NCBI RefSeq assembly: GCF_002156705.1
Contig: NZ_CP019893.1
Location: forward strand, 2,170,001-2,234,000
DNA from: Natrarchaeobaculum aegyptiacum
Lineage (GTDB): Archaea > Halobacteriota > Halobacteria > Halobacteriales > Natrialbaceae
Length of the DNA: 64,000 nucleotides
Direction: 5' to 3'
A program made the position numbers and the translations under genes. The notes beneath the pieces were generated by a model, which saw only the letters and a program-made list of their open reading frames with translations, ran no database searches and had not been told where the DNA came from. The number at the start of each line of letters is the position of its first letter. Position 1 is the first letter of the stretch. Positions 26,431 to 35,400 of this stretch are shown here, piece after piece.

Positions 26431-26685
26431 TCAGGCCAGCGCCGAGACCAGCGTGACGGTGAGGAACACGTGCCAGACGATCGCCGCCATCGCCCGGTGG
26501 ACCGTCTCCCTGGGGATCGGCGGCGACCGGAACATGGCGTCGTAGACGAACACCGACGCGAGGATCGAACCGCCTGCAACCCCCGTCGAGAGGGCCACGG
26601 GCGTCAGGAGTCCGATCCCCGCACCGAGGGCCAAGCTTCCGGCGATGGCGAGCAGGAGCTTGTCGTAGTACTCGAGATCGACCAC
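26431..26685 (-). CDS. Small two- or three-helix membrane protein
   Basis: 84 residues from the GTG at 26685 (M)VDLEYYDKLLLAIAGSLALG. Three hydrophobic segments lie at about 10-28, 30-48 and 63-82, with a cytoplasmic-looking loop FRSPPIPRETVHRAM. An ATG further upstream (26769) would add 28 mostly Arg residues, unlike a haloarchaeal protein start, so the GTG is chosen. I do not know the family; it resembles many short haloarchaeal membrane proteins. It lies 123 bp upstream of the Lhr gene on the same strand and may share a transcript. Confidence 0.65.
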   Translation of the reverse strand: MVDLEYYDKLLLAIAGSLALGAGIGLLTPVALSTGVAGGSILASVFVYDAMFRSPPIPRETVHRAMAAIVWHVFLTVTLVSALA

Positions 26686-26772
26686 GGTCGTTCTGGCTGG
26701 TTCTACGTGCTGGAGCACCGAAAACCTCTCCGTCCACCGGTCGTCCCGTCGCCGGTGGCGACTGTCCACCGA

Positions 26773-26946
26773 TCAGAACGCCGTGACGACCTCGAGCCCC
26801 ACGGTTTCGTAGTCGGTCATCGCAGCCAGTCTGGCGGAGACGTCCTCGAGAGCGACTTCTCGCGTGACCAGCGCTTCGGGCTCGAGTCGGCCCGCCTCGA
26901 TCAGCCGAAGCAGTTCGCCGTAAGCCTCGAGGACGGCAGCGCGCAT
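26773..26946 (-). pseudogene. C-terminal remnant of a zinc-dependent alcohol dehydrogenase
   Basis: 57 codons remain, ending in TGA. The peptide reads like the last part of a medium-chain dehydrogenase: IEAGRLEPEALVTREVALED, then a helix with AAMTDYETVG and the ending LEVVTAF. In intact family members this is the final helix and strand of the NAD domain plus the C-terminus. The frame continues a few codons upstream (TPRDGRR) to the stop of blh at 26972, but no nucleotide-binding or zinc region exists. So the front of the gene was removed at or near the blh 3' end. The remnant has normal haloarchaeal codons. Confidence 0.6.
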
Positions 26947-26971
26947 ACGACGCCCGTCGCGCGGCGTCGAG

Positions 26972-28087
26972 TTACGGGTAGTCGCTCCGACGCGCCCACA
27001 GCCCCTGCTCGCGATCGAGAAGCGAAACGACGGCAGCGTGGGGCAGCGTCAGGACGGCGAGACAGACGAGGTAGACCCCGAGCAGATCAGTCGGTGTCGC
27101 CGGAGTCTGTGGAACGGTCAGTGCGAGGCCACCGAGGACGACCAGTGCGCCCGCGGTCATCGGTGCCGCGTCGCGGGCGAACCGACGCGTCGCAGCCGGG
27201 AGGCCGTCGTGACGCTCGAGCGCGGCGGCAGCGACGTCGTCGACGAGCAGCGTCCGGAGGACGTGGCGGATCGAGTGCCAGCAGGCGAAGTAGAGGCCGA
27301 CCGCGAGGACCGGTGGGACGACCGCGAAGAACGCGACGAGGCCGACCGTCTCGCCGGCGTCGAGCAACCACGAGCGCGATGGCCCCGCTCGCAGAAGTCC
27401 CCACCCGAGCGACCCCACGACGAGCGCGCCGACGCCGACGATTATCCATCGACGTGCCGTCGGGGTGAACGCGGGCTCGAGCGCGGCCGCGGCGGCCGGA
27501 TCGAACAGTCCGACGACGGCGCTCGCGACGAAGGCGTACTGCTCTGGAAATGCCGCGAGTGGGACGAGCATCGGAATCCCACCACGAACGCAGAGTGCAA
27601 GGGCGCGTTGAGCCCGCGTCTCGAGGTGATCGGCGCCGAGGAGGTCGACGAGCGCGTAGACGTCGCCCTGTCCCCAGTGGAAGATCGTCAGGGCGATGAA
27701 GCCGACGAACGCGACGACCGGTGCGAGCAGCCACAGGAGGGCGTAGACCGCGGCGAGCGCGATGTAGGCCACACAGAGACGTGCGATCGAGCGTCGCGTC
27801 GCTCGCTCGCCGCGGGCCCGCGGGAGAACCAGATGGTCGACTGCGCCGTGGGGAAGCCCGAGGAAGACGACGCTAACTGCGAGCGGGACCACCTGCACTG
27901 CGAACGGAAGCGGTTCGACCAGTGTTGCGAGTGCGAACCCGATCGCCAGAGCGGCCGCGCCGAAGGCGAGGATTGCCGTTTTCGCGGTCTCGAGCGCCCG
28001 TGGACGATCGCTCGGGGGTGTCGTGAGAACGGACCGGCCGCTGTGTGAGGGAGATCGGTCCGGCGGCGGGCTCCCATCAGGAGGCAT
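26972..28087 (-). CDS. blh: Brp/Blh-family beta-carotene 15,15'-dioxygenase
   Basis: 371 residues with seven or more membrane helices. The Blh signature GLPHGAVDHLVLPRARGE (His ligands for iron), IFHWGQGDVYAL, FACWHSIRHVL and LPHAAVVSLL supply the conserved histidines expected of the metal site. Blh cuts beta-carotene into two retinals inside the membrane, the chromophore of rhodopsins. Its ATG at 28087 lies inside the last codons of the lycopene cyclase gene (stop 28077), an 11-nt overlap that links the two in one operon. The first 25 residues are hydrophilic. The sensory rhodopsin genes lie divergent, 1 kb away. Confidence 0.92.
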   Translation of the reverse strand: MPPDGSPPPDRSPSHSGRSVLTTPPSDRPRALETAKTAILAFGAAALAIGFALATLVEPLPFAVQVVPLAVSVVFLGLPHGAVDHLVLPRARGERATRRSIARLCVAYIALAAVYALLWLLAPVVAFVGFIALTIFHWGQGDVYALVDLLGADHLETRAQRALALCVRGGIPMLVPLAAFPEQYAFVASAVVGLFDPAAAAALEPAFTPTARRWIIVGVGALVVGSLGWGLLRAGPSRSWLLDAGETVGLVAFFAVVPPVLAVGLYFACWHSIRHVLRTLLVDDVAAAALERHDGLPAATRRFARDAAPMTAGALVVLGGLALTVPQTPATPTDLLGVYLVCLAVLTLPHAAVVSLLDREQGLWARRSDYP

Positions 28088-28883
28088 CGCGCTCGGAGCC
28101 GTCGCTCGGTTTGGTTTCGTCACGGCGTCCCCCTGGTGTCGGAACGATGGCGGGGAGTTCGTGGCGACGCTCGAGCAGCCACAGGTAGAGGACGACGGTC
28201 TGGACGACGAAGACGTTCGTGACGAGGAAGAAGAGCGCCTCTTCAAGGGGGAGTCCGACGAGGGCGTAGCCCGTGGTGTGCGTCTCGGAGATCACCCAGA
28301 TACCGAGTCCGATCGCGATCCGGTCTGCGACCCAGAGGTACAGCGTCGGGACGATGACCCCGATCGCGACGGTGCGTCGGATCTCCCAGAGGTACGTCAG
28401 GCCGAACCCCCACTGGATCGCCAGGATCGGCCCGGCCCAGAAGCAGATCGCCCCAAGGTAAAACGTCGACGGCGTCCAGAGCAGGAGGAATCCGACGCCG
28501 GAGACGCCGAGGCCGGCGACCACCCCGACGAGTCGGTGGCCCCGCGGGATCGAAAGCGACCGGTCTTCGAGCCGGGGGAACTGAAAGAGCCAGAAGGCGG
28601 CGAGAATCGGCTGCAGGACGAAAAAGAGGTACTCTTCGACGGGTGCGTGCCAGATCGTCGCGACGACGGTCCCCTCGCCGTACCACCAGACGCCCTCGGC
28701 GATGAGCAGGTTGTCCCATGGCGTCGTGTAGACGACCGCGAGCAAGCAGACGATGGCGACCGCTGACAGGGGGTCCCGACCCCACCAGGCGTCGTCGCGC
28801 CGGGCTGCGAGCCAGCCGAGGACGGCGATCGGCGGCAGGACGAACAGCGCGTGGAACTCGAGGTAGCTCAACGGAACGGTCAT
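28077..28883 (-). CDS. crtY: Lycopene beta-cyclase (fused CrtYc/CrtYd type)
   Basis: 268 residues, about seven membrane helices in two similar halves. The first half has TTPWDNLL (55-60) and HAPVEEYLFF (about 79-88); the second has ETHTTGYALVGLPLEEALFF. The PWDN and PxEE motifs are characteristic of the heterodimer-type cyclases fused into one chain in haloarchaea. The enzyme closes both ends of lycopene to make beta-carotene, the substrate of Blh in the next gene. ATG 28883 starts MTVPLSYLEFH, as in the family; upstream in-frame Met belongs to the promoter region. Divergent from htrII. Confidence 0.92.
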   Translation of the reverse strand: MTVPLSYLEFHALFVLPPIAVLGWLAARRDDAWWGRDPLSAVAIVCLLAVVYTTPWDNLLIAEGVWWYGEGTVVATIWHAPVEEYLFFVLQPILAAFWLFQFPRLEDRSLSIPRGHRLVGVVAGLGVSGVGFLLLWTPSTFYLGAICFWAGPILAIQWGFGLTYLWEIRRTVAIGVIVPTLYLWVADRIAIGLGIWVISETHTTGYALVGLPLEEALFFLVTNVFVVQTVVLYLWLLERRHELPAIVPTPGGRRDETKPSDGSERDAS

Positions 28884-28918
28884 CGATGGCTCCGGCGGAC
28901 GGATTGCCGCATCGACCG

Positions 28919-28940
28919 ACCCTCTGGTCGAGGGTATAAT
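28919..28940 (-). promoter_or_regulatory. Promoter of the crtY-blh operon with inverted repeat
   Basis: ATTATAC on the minus strand (about 28934-28940) is a TATA-like box about 50 nt upstream of the crtY ATG. ACCCTC (28919-28924) and GAGGGT (28930-28935) form a 6-bp inverted repeat touching the box, a possible operator. Confidence 0.4.
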
Positions 28941-29042
28941 GAACGATGGGGCTAACGATGAAGTCCCCACAGAGGGCCCCAGACGGGGAAGTTCACACTG
29001 TTGGCCAGCACGGATAAAGTGGGGATCTCCATATCACGTGTC

Positions 29043-30719
29043 ATGAACGTCTCGAGAGGGCTGTTACCGGGCCCCGTCCGAAAACGGTACACGGCGAAAC
29101 TCGGCGCAATATTCACGCTCGTCACCATCGTCACGCTCGCGTTCGGTGGCGTTGCCTACGGCGACGTCGCCGCTGCACTCGAGACCGGCGACGCCACGGC
29201 CGTCGCGGGTGCGTCGACGTCGGCGATCCTCGGTCTGATCGTTCTGACAGTGATCAACCTCGGGCTGGTCGCGGCGACGGTCGGGGGGAACACCGCCGCG
29301 TCGCTGTCGACCCTGTCGGCGAAGGCCACTCGCATGGGCGAGGGCGACCTCGAGGTCGACCTCGAGACTCGCCGAGAGGACGAAATCGGGGACCTCTACG
29401 CCTCGTTCGAGGAGATGCGGTCGTCGCTGAAGTCCTCGCTCGAGGAGACCGAGGAAGCCCGCAAGGCGGCCGAACAGGCCCGCGAGCGTGCCGAGCAGTC
29501 ACGCGCGGAGGCCGAGGCGGCCCGGGAGGACGCCGAGCGAGAGCGGGAGCGACTCGAGACGATCAACGCCAATCTCGAGGCCGAAGCCGAGCGGTTCAGC
29601 GACGTGATGGGCCGCTGTGCGCAGGGCGATCTCACGGCCCGGATGACGGCCGAGAGCGAGACCGAGGCGATGGCGTCGATCGCCGACTCGTTCAACGAGA
29701 TGATGGACGGCCTCGAGTCGCTCGTCGGACGCATTCAGGGCTTCGCAGTCGACGTTTCGGGGGCCAGTCGCGACGTCCGATCGAACGCAGAGCGGGTCCG
29801 TCAGCAAAGCGAGAGCGTCGAGGCGACCATCGCCGAAATCTCGGACGGTGCGACCGTCCAGACCGAGCAGATCCAGGAGATCGCCCGCGAGATGGACGAC
29901 ATCTCGGCGACGACCGAGGAGATGGCCGCGAGCGCGGCCGAAGTCGCCGAGACGTCGACCGAGGCCGCCCGGGCCAGCGAGAACGGGCTCGAGACTGCCG
30001 AGACGGCGATCGCCGAGATGAACGACGTCGAAGCACAGACCGACGAATCGGTGGCGGCGATGGAGTCGTTACACGAGGAGATCCAGCAGATCGGCGAGGT
30101 GACCGAGATCATCGCGGACATCGCCGAGCAGACGAACTTGCTGGCGCTGAACGCCTCGATCGAAGCGGCCCACGCCGACCGGGAAGGCGACGGCTTCGCC
30201 GTCGTCGCAAGCGAGGTCAAGTCGCTGGCCGAGGAGACCAAGGAAGCCACGGCCGACATCGCCGCGTCGATCGAGCGCATCCAGACACAGACGGAGACGA
30301 CCGTCGAGGACATCCGGAAGACGAGCGAGCGGATCTCCCGCGGCGTCGACACCGTCGAGGAGACCGCAGACTCACTCGAGCGGATCGTCGAGGCGGTCGA
30401 GGAGGCGAATACCGGGATACAGGAGATCAACACCTCGACCGATCGGCAGGCCGACTCTGCTGCAGAGGTCGTCAGCATGGTCGACGACGTCGCGGAGATC
30501 TCGGAGACCACTGCGGACGAGGCTACGGACGTCGCCACGGCCGCAGAGACCCAGTCTGCGGTCGCAACCGACGTCTTCGATCGGGTCGAGCGCCTCGCGG
30601 ACGGAGCCGACACCCTGCTCGAGGTACTCGATGAGATCCGCGTCTCGGGTTCGGAGGTGACCGAGTCGCCTTCGCTCACGCAACCCGGCGCCGACGCCGT
30701 GGGCGAGGTGAGCCGATGA
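29043..30719 (+). CDS. htrII: Sensory rhodopsin II transducer HtrII
   Basis: 558 residues. Two membrane helices (about 20-40 and 58-82), a HAMP domain (about 83-135), a second HAMP-like segment (about 190-240) and a methyl-accepting signalling domain with the tip [16 protein letters not shown]. There is no extracellular ligand domain, as in Natronomonas pharaonis HtrII. Residues that contact the receptor there are matched here: N72 (for N74), S60 (for S62) and D41 (for E43). It relays light signals to CheA and the flagellar motor. ATG 29043 replaces an earlier in-frame start whose 14 extra residues lack family similarity. The stop overlaps the receptor gene by 4 nt. Confidence 0.95.
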   Translation: MNVSRGLLPGPVRKRYTAKLGAIFTLVTIVTLAFGGVAYGDVAAALETGDATAVAGASTSAILGLIVLTVINLGLVAATVGGNTAASLSTLSAKATRMGEGDLEVDLETRREDEIGDLYASFEEMRSSLKSSLEETEEARKAAEQARERAEQSRAEAEAAREDAERERERLETINANLEAEAERFSDVMGRCAQGDLTARMTAESETEAMASIADSFNEMMDGLESLVGRIQGFAVDVSGASRDVRSNAERVRQQSESVEATIAEISDGATVQTEQIQEIAREMDDISATTEEMAASAAEVAETSTEAARASENGLETAETAIAEMNDVEAQTDESVAAMESLHEEIQQIGEVTEIIADIAEQTNLLALNASIEAAHADREGDGFAVVASEVKSLAEETKEATADIAASIERIQTQTETTVEDIRKTSERISRGVDTVEETADSLERIVEAVEEANTGIQEINTSTDRQADSAAEVVSMVDDVAEISETTADEATDVATAAETQSAVATDVFDRVERLADGADTLLEVLDEIRVSGSEVTESPSLTQPGADAVGEVSR

Positions 30720-31432
30720 TCGAGCCCACGGCCCTCTTCTGGGTCGGTGCGTTCGGGATGGCCGCGGGGACCGTGGCGTTCGTCTGGGGAGGCATCGCTG
30801 CAAGTGCGGCCTATCGCCGGTACTACGCCGTTCTCACGTCGATTAGCCTCATCGCGGCCGTTGCGTACGCACTGATGGCCCTCGAGATCGGGTGGATTCC
30901 GGTCGGTGAGGACACGGTCTTCGTGCCGCGGTACATCGACTGGATCCTGACGACACCCCTGTTGCTCTACTTCCTTGCGTTGCTGGCGGGTAGCGACCGC
31001 CGGCAGGTTGGCCTCGTCGTCGGGATCAACACCGTCGTGATGGTCCTCGGGTTCGCCGCGGCGCTGCTCGAGGGGGCGATCGGTTACGGGCTGTTCGCCG
31101 TCGCTGCCCTCGCGTACCTCGGCCTCCTCTATCTCCTGCTCGGGCCGATGACCGAGGAGGCGGCCGACCAGGGTCACGGCGTCCGGGCGGTGTTCACCAG
31201 TTTGCGGAACCTCACGGTTGTCCTCTGGTCGATCTACCCGATCGTCTGGCTGCTCGGTCCGCCGGGCATCGGCATCGTCAGCCTCACCGTCGACGTGATG
31301 CTGATCACCTACCTCGACCTGCTGACCAAGGTCGGGTTCGGACTGATCGCGCTCAACGCGAGTGCAGTCCTCGAGGCCGAACTCGGCCGCACGCTGGCCG
31401 GAACCGCGGATGGCAGCGGTGCCGGGGAGTAG
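30716..31432 (+). CDS. sopII: Sensory rhodopsin II (phoborhodopsin)
   Basis: 238 residues, seven helices. Key residues keep the N. pharaonis SRII numbering: R72, D75 (Schiff-base counterion, in [10 protein letters not shown]), Y174, D193, Y199 (bonded to HtrII), T204 and K205 (retinal lysine, in DLLTKVGF). Signature [12 protein letters not shown] is intact. A difference is Ala130 where the Natronomonas protein has Gly, near the retinal ring, and Ser189 for Thr. The receptor triggers avoidance of blue light through HtrII. The start overlaps the htrII stop by 4 nt (ATGA), so translation is coupled. T5 tract downstream at 31476. Confidence 0.95.
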   Translation: MIEPTALFWVGAFGMAAGTVAFVWGGIAASAAYRRYYAVLTSISLIAAVAYALMALEIGWIPVGEDTVFVPRYIDWILTTPLLLYFLALLAGSDRRQVGLVVGINTVVMVLGFAAALLEGAIGYGLFAVAALAYLGLLYLLLGPMTEEAADQGHGVRAVFTSLRNLTVVLWSIYPIVWLLGPPGIGIVSLTVDVMLITYLDLLTKVGFGLIALNASAVLEAELGRTLAGTADGSGAGE

Positions 31433-31475
31433 TACGCACAGCACGTCGACTCTCGACTGGCGGCAGTGAGAACGC

Positions 31476-31480
31476 TTTTT
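31476..31480 (+). terminator. Oligo-T tract after sopII
   Basis: Five T residues 44 nt past the sopII stop and ahead of the next ATG at 31505; a weak candidate for termination of the htrII-sopII transcript. Confidence 0.3.
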
Positions 31481-31504
31481 CCCGGCTCGAACGGACTGTC
31501 CCGT

Positions 31505-32239
31505 ATGCGCGTAACCTTTCTCGGAACTGGCAGTGCGATGCCGACGGGCGAGCGTTTCCAGACGGGAATCGCGGTTCAGGAGGAAGAACGGTTGGTGCTC
31601 GTCGACTGCGGTTCGGGCGTCCTCCACCGCCTCCAGCAGTCGGGAATCGGCTACGAGAACGTCTCGACGGTGTTGCTGACACACCACCACTTAGACCACG
31701 TCGCGGACCTCCTCCCGCTGTTCAAGGCCCGCTGGCTCGCCGGCGAGGACCATCTCGAGGTCGTCGGTCCACAGGGGACGAAGGCGCTGGTCGACGACCT
31801 GCTCTCTGTGTTCGACTACATGGAGGGGCGACTCGACCTGCAGGTCCGTGAGGTCGTCGCCGACGAGTTCTCGGTCGCCGGATTCGACGTCGCCGCCTAC
31901 GAGACGCGCCACTCCGTGCCGTGTCTGGCCTACCGGTTCGACGACCGGTTCACGTTCAGCGGCGACAGCGAGGCCTTCCCCGGACTGGCAAACTTCGCAG
32001 ATGGCTCGGCTATCTTCGCTCACGACTGTTCGTTCCCCGACGACGTCGACGTCTCGAACCATCCGACTCCCGAGACGCTCGGACGAGCACTCGCCGACCA
32101 CGATATCGGTCGCGTCTACCTCACCCACCTGTACCCACACACCGACGGCCGCCGCGAGGAGATGCTCGAGTCGATCGGTTCTCACTACGACGGTGACGTC
32201 CGGTTCGCCGACGACCTGACGACGGTAACGATCGATTGA
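31505..32239 (+). CDS. Metallo-beta-lactamase-fold hydrolase (RNase Z/arylsulfatase-like)
   Basis: 244 residues, MRVTFLGTGSAMP start, as in RNase Z and related enzymes. Metal motifs: THHHLDHVADLLPL (HxHxDH), a later His in FAHDCSFP and THLYPH, and the Asp in SGDSEAF. The RNase Z exosite arm is not apparent, so a smaller phosphodiesterase-like member of the family is equally possible. Zinc-dependent hydrolase of unknown substrate. ATG 31505 fits the family. Alone between sopII and the exporter gene. Confidence 0.85.
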   Translation: MRVTFLGTGSAMPTGERFQTGIAVQEEERLVLVDCGSGVLHRLQQSGIGYENVSTVLLTHHHLDHVADLLPLFKARWLAGEDHLEVVGPQGTKALVDDLLSVFDYMEGRLDLQVREVVADEFSVAGFDVAAYETRHSVPCLAYRFDDRFTFSGDSEAFPGLANFADGSAIFAHDCSFPDDVDVSNHPTPETLGRALADHDIGRVYLTHLYPHTDGRREEMLESIGSHYDGDVRFADDLTTVTID

Positions 32240-32324
32240 CTGCTCGACTCCCCACGGTTGGTTCGCCCGTGATGGGGGGCACGTGATTCTCTTCTCTCGA
32301 CCAGTTCGGTCCCCGTAAAGTCAC

Positions 32325-32342
32325 TGTGAATGGACGTTCACA
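32325..32342 (+). promoter_or_regulatory. Palindromic site upstream of the MMPL exporter
   Basis: TGTGAA at 32325-32330 and TTCACA at 32337-32342 form an 18-bp imperfect palindrome. AT-rich sequence with TATA-like elements follows (about 32350-32372), then the gene at 32447. The site resembles operators of TetR-type regulators, but no such regulator gene is adjacent. Confidence 0.4.
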
Positions 32343-32446
32343 AAAGTGTTAGAATCCTAATAGGTATAGGCGACCGTTTGGTACAGACGTAGCGAAGACA
32401 TGGTCCCCACGATCGACGACAGACGCGAGAGGACGGGGGCGATCTG

Positions 32447-35400
32447 ATGTCGCTTCCGGAACGCATCGCCGCCGTCGTCACCGGCTATTCCAAGACCGTT
32501 CTCGTCGTCTTGCTGCTCGTGACTGCGTTGCTCGGGGCCGGTGCGGGACTGGTCGACGACGACACGTCCCTCGACCAGTTCGAGAGCGAATCTCCCGAGG
32601 CGCAGGCAGCCGAGGACATCGAAGAGCGCTTCGCAGCCGAGGACGGCGAGGATACGACGACCGTCCAGTTGATCTACCGGGGCGACGTGACCGACGACAA
32701 CGTCCTCTCACAGGAGGCGCTGGTCAGTTCCCTCGAGTTCCAGCAGGACCTCCGCGACGATGCCTCGGTGAACGCGACCCTCGTCGAGGACGACCCGATC
32801 ACGGGCGTCGAGAACATCGTGGCGATGACGGCGATCACCCAGCAGGAGGTCGCCGAACTCGAGGAGCGCGGGGAGGAACTCGAAGAACGTGGCGAAGACC
32901 TCGAGGAGCGCGGTGAAGAACTCGAAGAACGCGGCGAGGAACTCGAACGGGCGGGCCAGGAACTGGCCGAGCGCGAGGCCGAACTCGAGGCCCGCAGTGA
33001 GACGCTCGGGGCCGGCATCGACGAGGTCCGGGAACTCCAGCGCGAGTACGAGGAACTCGCGGCCGTGACCGACGAGGACGACCCCGAGTACCAGCAGGCA
33101 GTAGCCGAACTCGAGGCCGAAACCGACGCTGTACTCGAGGAGACCGTCGAGATGGCGGACCTCGACGACGAACAGGCCGCCGAGTACGGCGAACTGGCCC
33201 AGCAGGCCCAGGCGATCGAGACGGGGCTGTTCGAGATCGAGCAGACGGCACCCGATCCGACTGCAGTCCCCGAATACGAGGGCCTCCAGGAGGACCTCGA
33301 GGACCTGTACCTCGGCGCGACGATGGGCGTCCTCGAAACGGAGTACGAAGGGCTCGAGGAAGATGGTGAGCAACTCGAGGCCGAACAGGAGGCCCTCGAG
33401 GAAGACGGTGAGCAGCTCGAAGACGAACAGGAAGAACTCGAAGAGGCGAGTGCGGAACTCGAGGCGGAGTTCGAGCAACTGGAGGAGGAAGACGACGATG
33501 ACGACGGTCCGCCGCTCGACGAACAGATCGAGACGCTCGCCGACCTCGACGACGAGGAGTTCGAAGACGCTCTCGAGGCGACGCTCGAGCCAGACGACGC
33601 CGAGGAGGCTCCCGGACTCGCGTTCATGCCCGCCGAGTACGAGCCGGGTGAACTCGAGGCCGACGCCCGGATGACCGCGCTCACACAGGAACTCGGCGAC
33701 GCCGAACTCGAGGCCGGCGAGGCCGACGAGGTGCTCGAGGCGCAACTCGACGTGCGGTCACTGGCGGGAGATCACGATCACGAGTACGTGGTCTTCGGAA
33801 TCGGGATCATCACCGACGAGATCGATCGATCGATGACTGACAGCCTGGCGATCGTCGGGCCACTGGCGCTCGCGTTCGTGATCGCGGCGCTGTTGATCGC
33901 CTACCGCGATCCGCTCGACATCTTGCTCGGCGTGGTCGGCATCGTCCTCGTGCTCGTGTGGACCTTCGGGTTCATGGGCTGGGTGGATATCGCGTTCAAC
34001 CAGATGATGGTCGCGGTCCCGGTCCTGTTGATCGGGCTCTCGATCGACTACGCGATACACGTGTTTATGCGGCATCGAGAGCAACGCGAGGTGCTACGCA
34101 CCTCGGAACGAATAGCGAGGGATGCAGGGCGTCCCTCGGACCATGCGAGCGGACCGGAGGTCCGCGAGCAGACGGGGAGTGAAACGACCCGTGAACGACG
34201 CGAAGCGCTACGCGTTTCGGACCGCTCGCCCGAGGAACCGGACGATAGCGTCGAGACCGTCCGCGGCTCCATGACGATCGCACTGGCCGGCGTCGGCGTC
34301 GCGCTCGTCTGGGTGACCGCGACCACGGCCATCGGCTTCCTCGCGAACCTCGTCAGCCCGATCGCACCGATCCAGGAGTTCGCGATCGTCAGCGCCGTCG
34401 GCATCGTCTCCGCGCTGCTCGTCTTCGGCGCGCTCGTGCCCGCCGCGAAGGTCGAACTCGACTCGCTGCTCGAGCGGTTCGGCCTCGACCGGCACAAGCG
34501 AGCGTTCGGGACCGGTGGCGGGCGCTTCAGCGACGTCCTCAGCGTCGGTTCGGTCGCCGCACGACGGATTCCACTGGTCCTCATCATCGCCGTTCTCCTG
34601 CTCACCGCCGGCGGCGTCTACGGGGCGACCCAGGTCGACACCAGCTTCGACGAGGAGGACTTCCTCGCCGAGTCCCCGCCCGAGTGGACCCAGCAACTCG
34701 GTCCGCTCGCACCCGGCGACTACCAGGCCGCCGCCGACCTCGAGTACGTCAACGAGAACTTCCAGCGCGAGGACATGCAGGCCCAGCTACTCGTCGAGGG
34801 GGCGGTTGCCACCCCGGAGGCGCTCGAGCGTCTCGACGCCGCTCAGGAGGAAGCGAGCGAGAGTCCCGTCGTCTTCACGGGTGCAGATGACGAGGCGGAC
34901 GTCGACGGCCCGCTGGCGCTGATGGCGGAGACGGCAGCCCAGAACGAGTCGTTCAACGAGTCGTTTATCGCGGCCGACACGACCGGCGATGGGGTTCCCG
35001 ACGAGGATATCGACGACCTCTACGACGAACTGTTCGAGATCGACGCGACGGCAGCGAGCCAGGTGCTCGATCGGACCGGTGACGGCGAGTATCAGGCGGC
35101 CAGGATGGGGGTCGCTATCGACGGCGACGCCGCTGCCAGCGACGTCACCTCTGAGATGCGGGCTATCGCGGCGGGTATCGACGACGAGGGCGTCGGCGAC
35201 GACCGCGAGGTGGACGACGAGGGCGTCGGCGTGATCCCCGACGACGGCTTGCAGGCCATCGCGACCGGTGACCCGCTCGTGAACTACGTCGTCGAGCAGG
35301 ACCTCTTCGAGACGGTCATCCAGAGTCTGCTCGTGACGCTCGTGGCCGTCTTCGTCTTCCTCTCGCTCGCCTACAGGCTGACCGGCAACAGCGCGACGCT

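Noticed and set aside
29801-31690. Minus-strand frame of 629 codons opposite htrII and sopII
   Set aside because: It covers two certain genes in antisense; Ser-rich low complexity.
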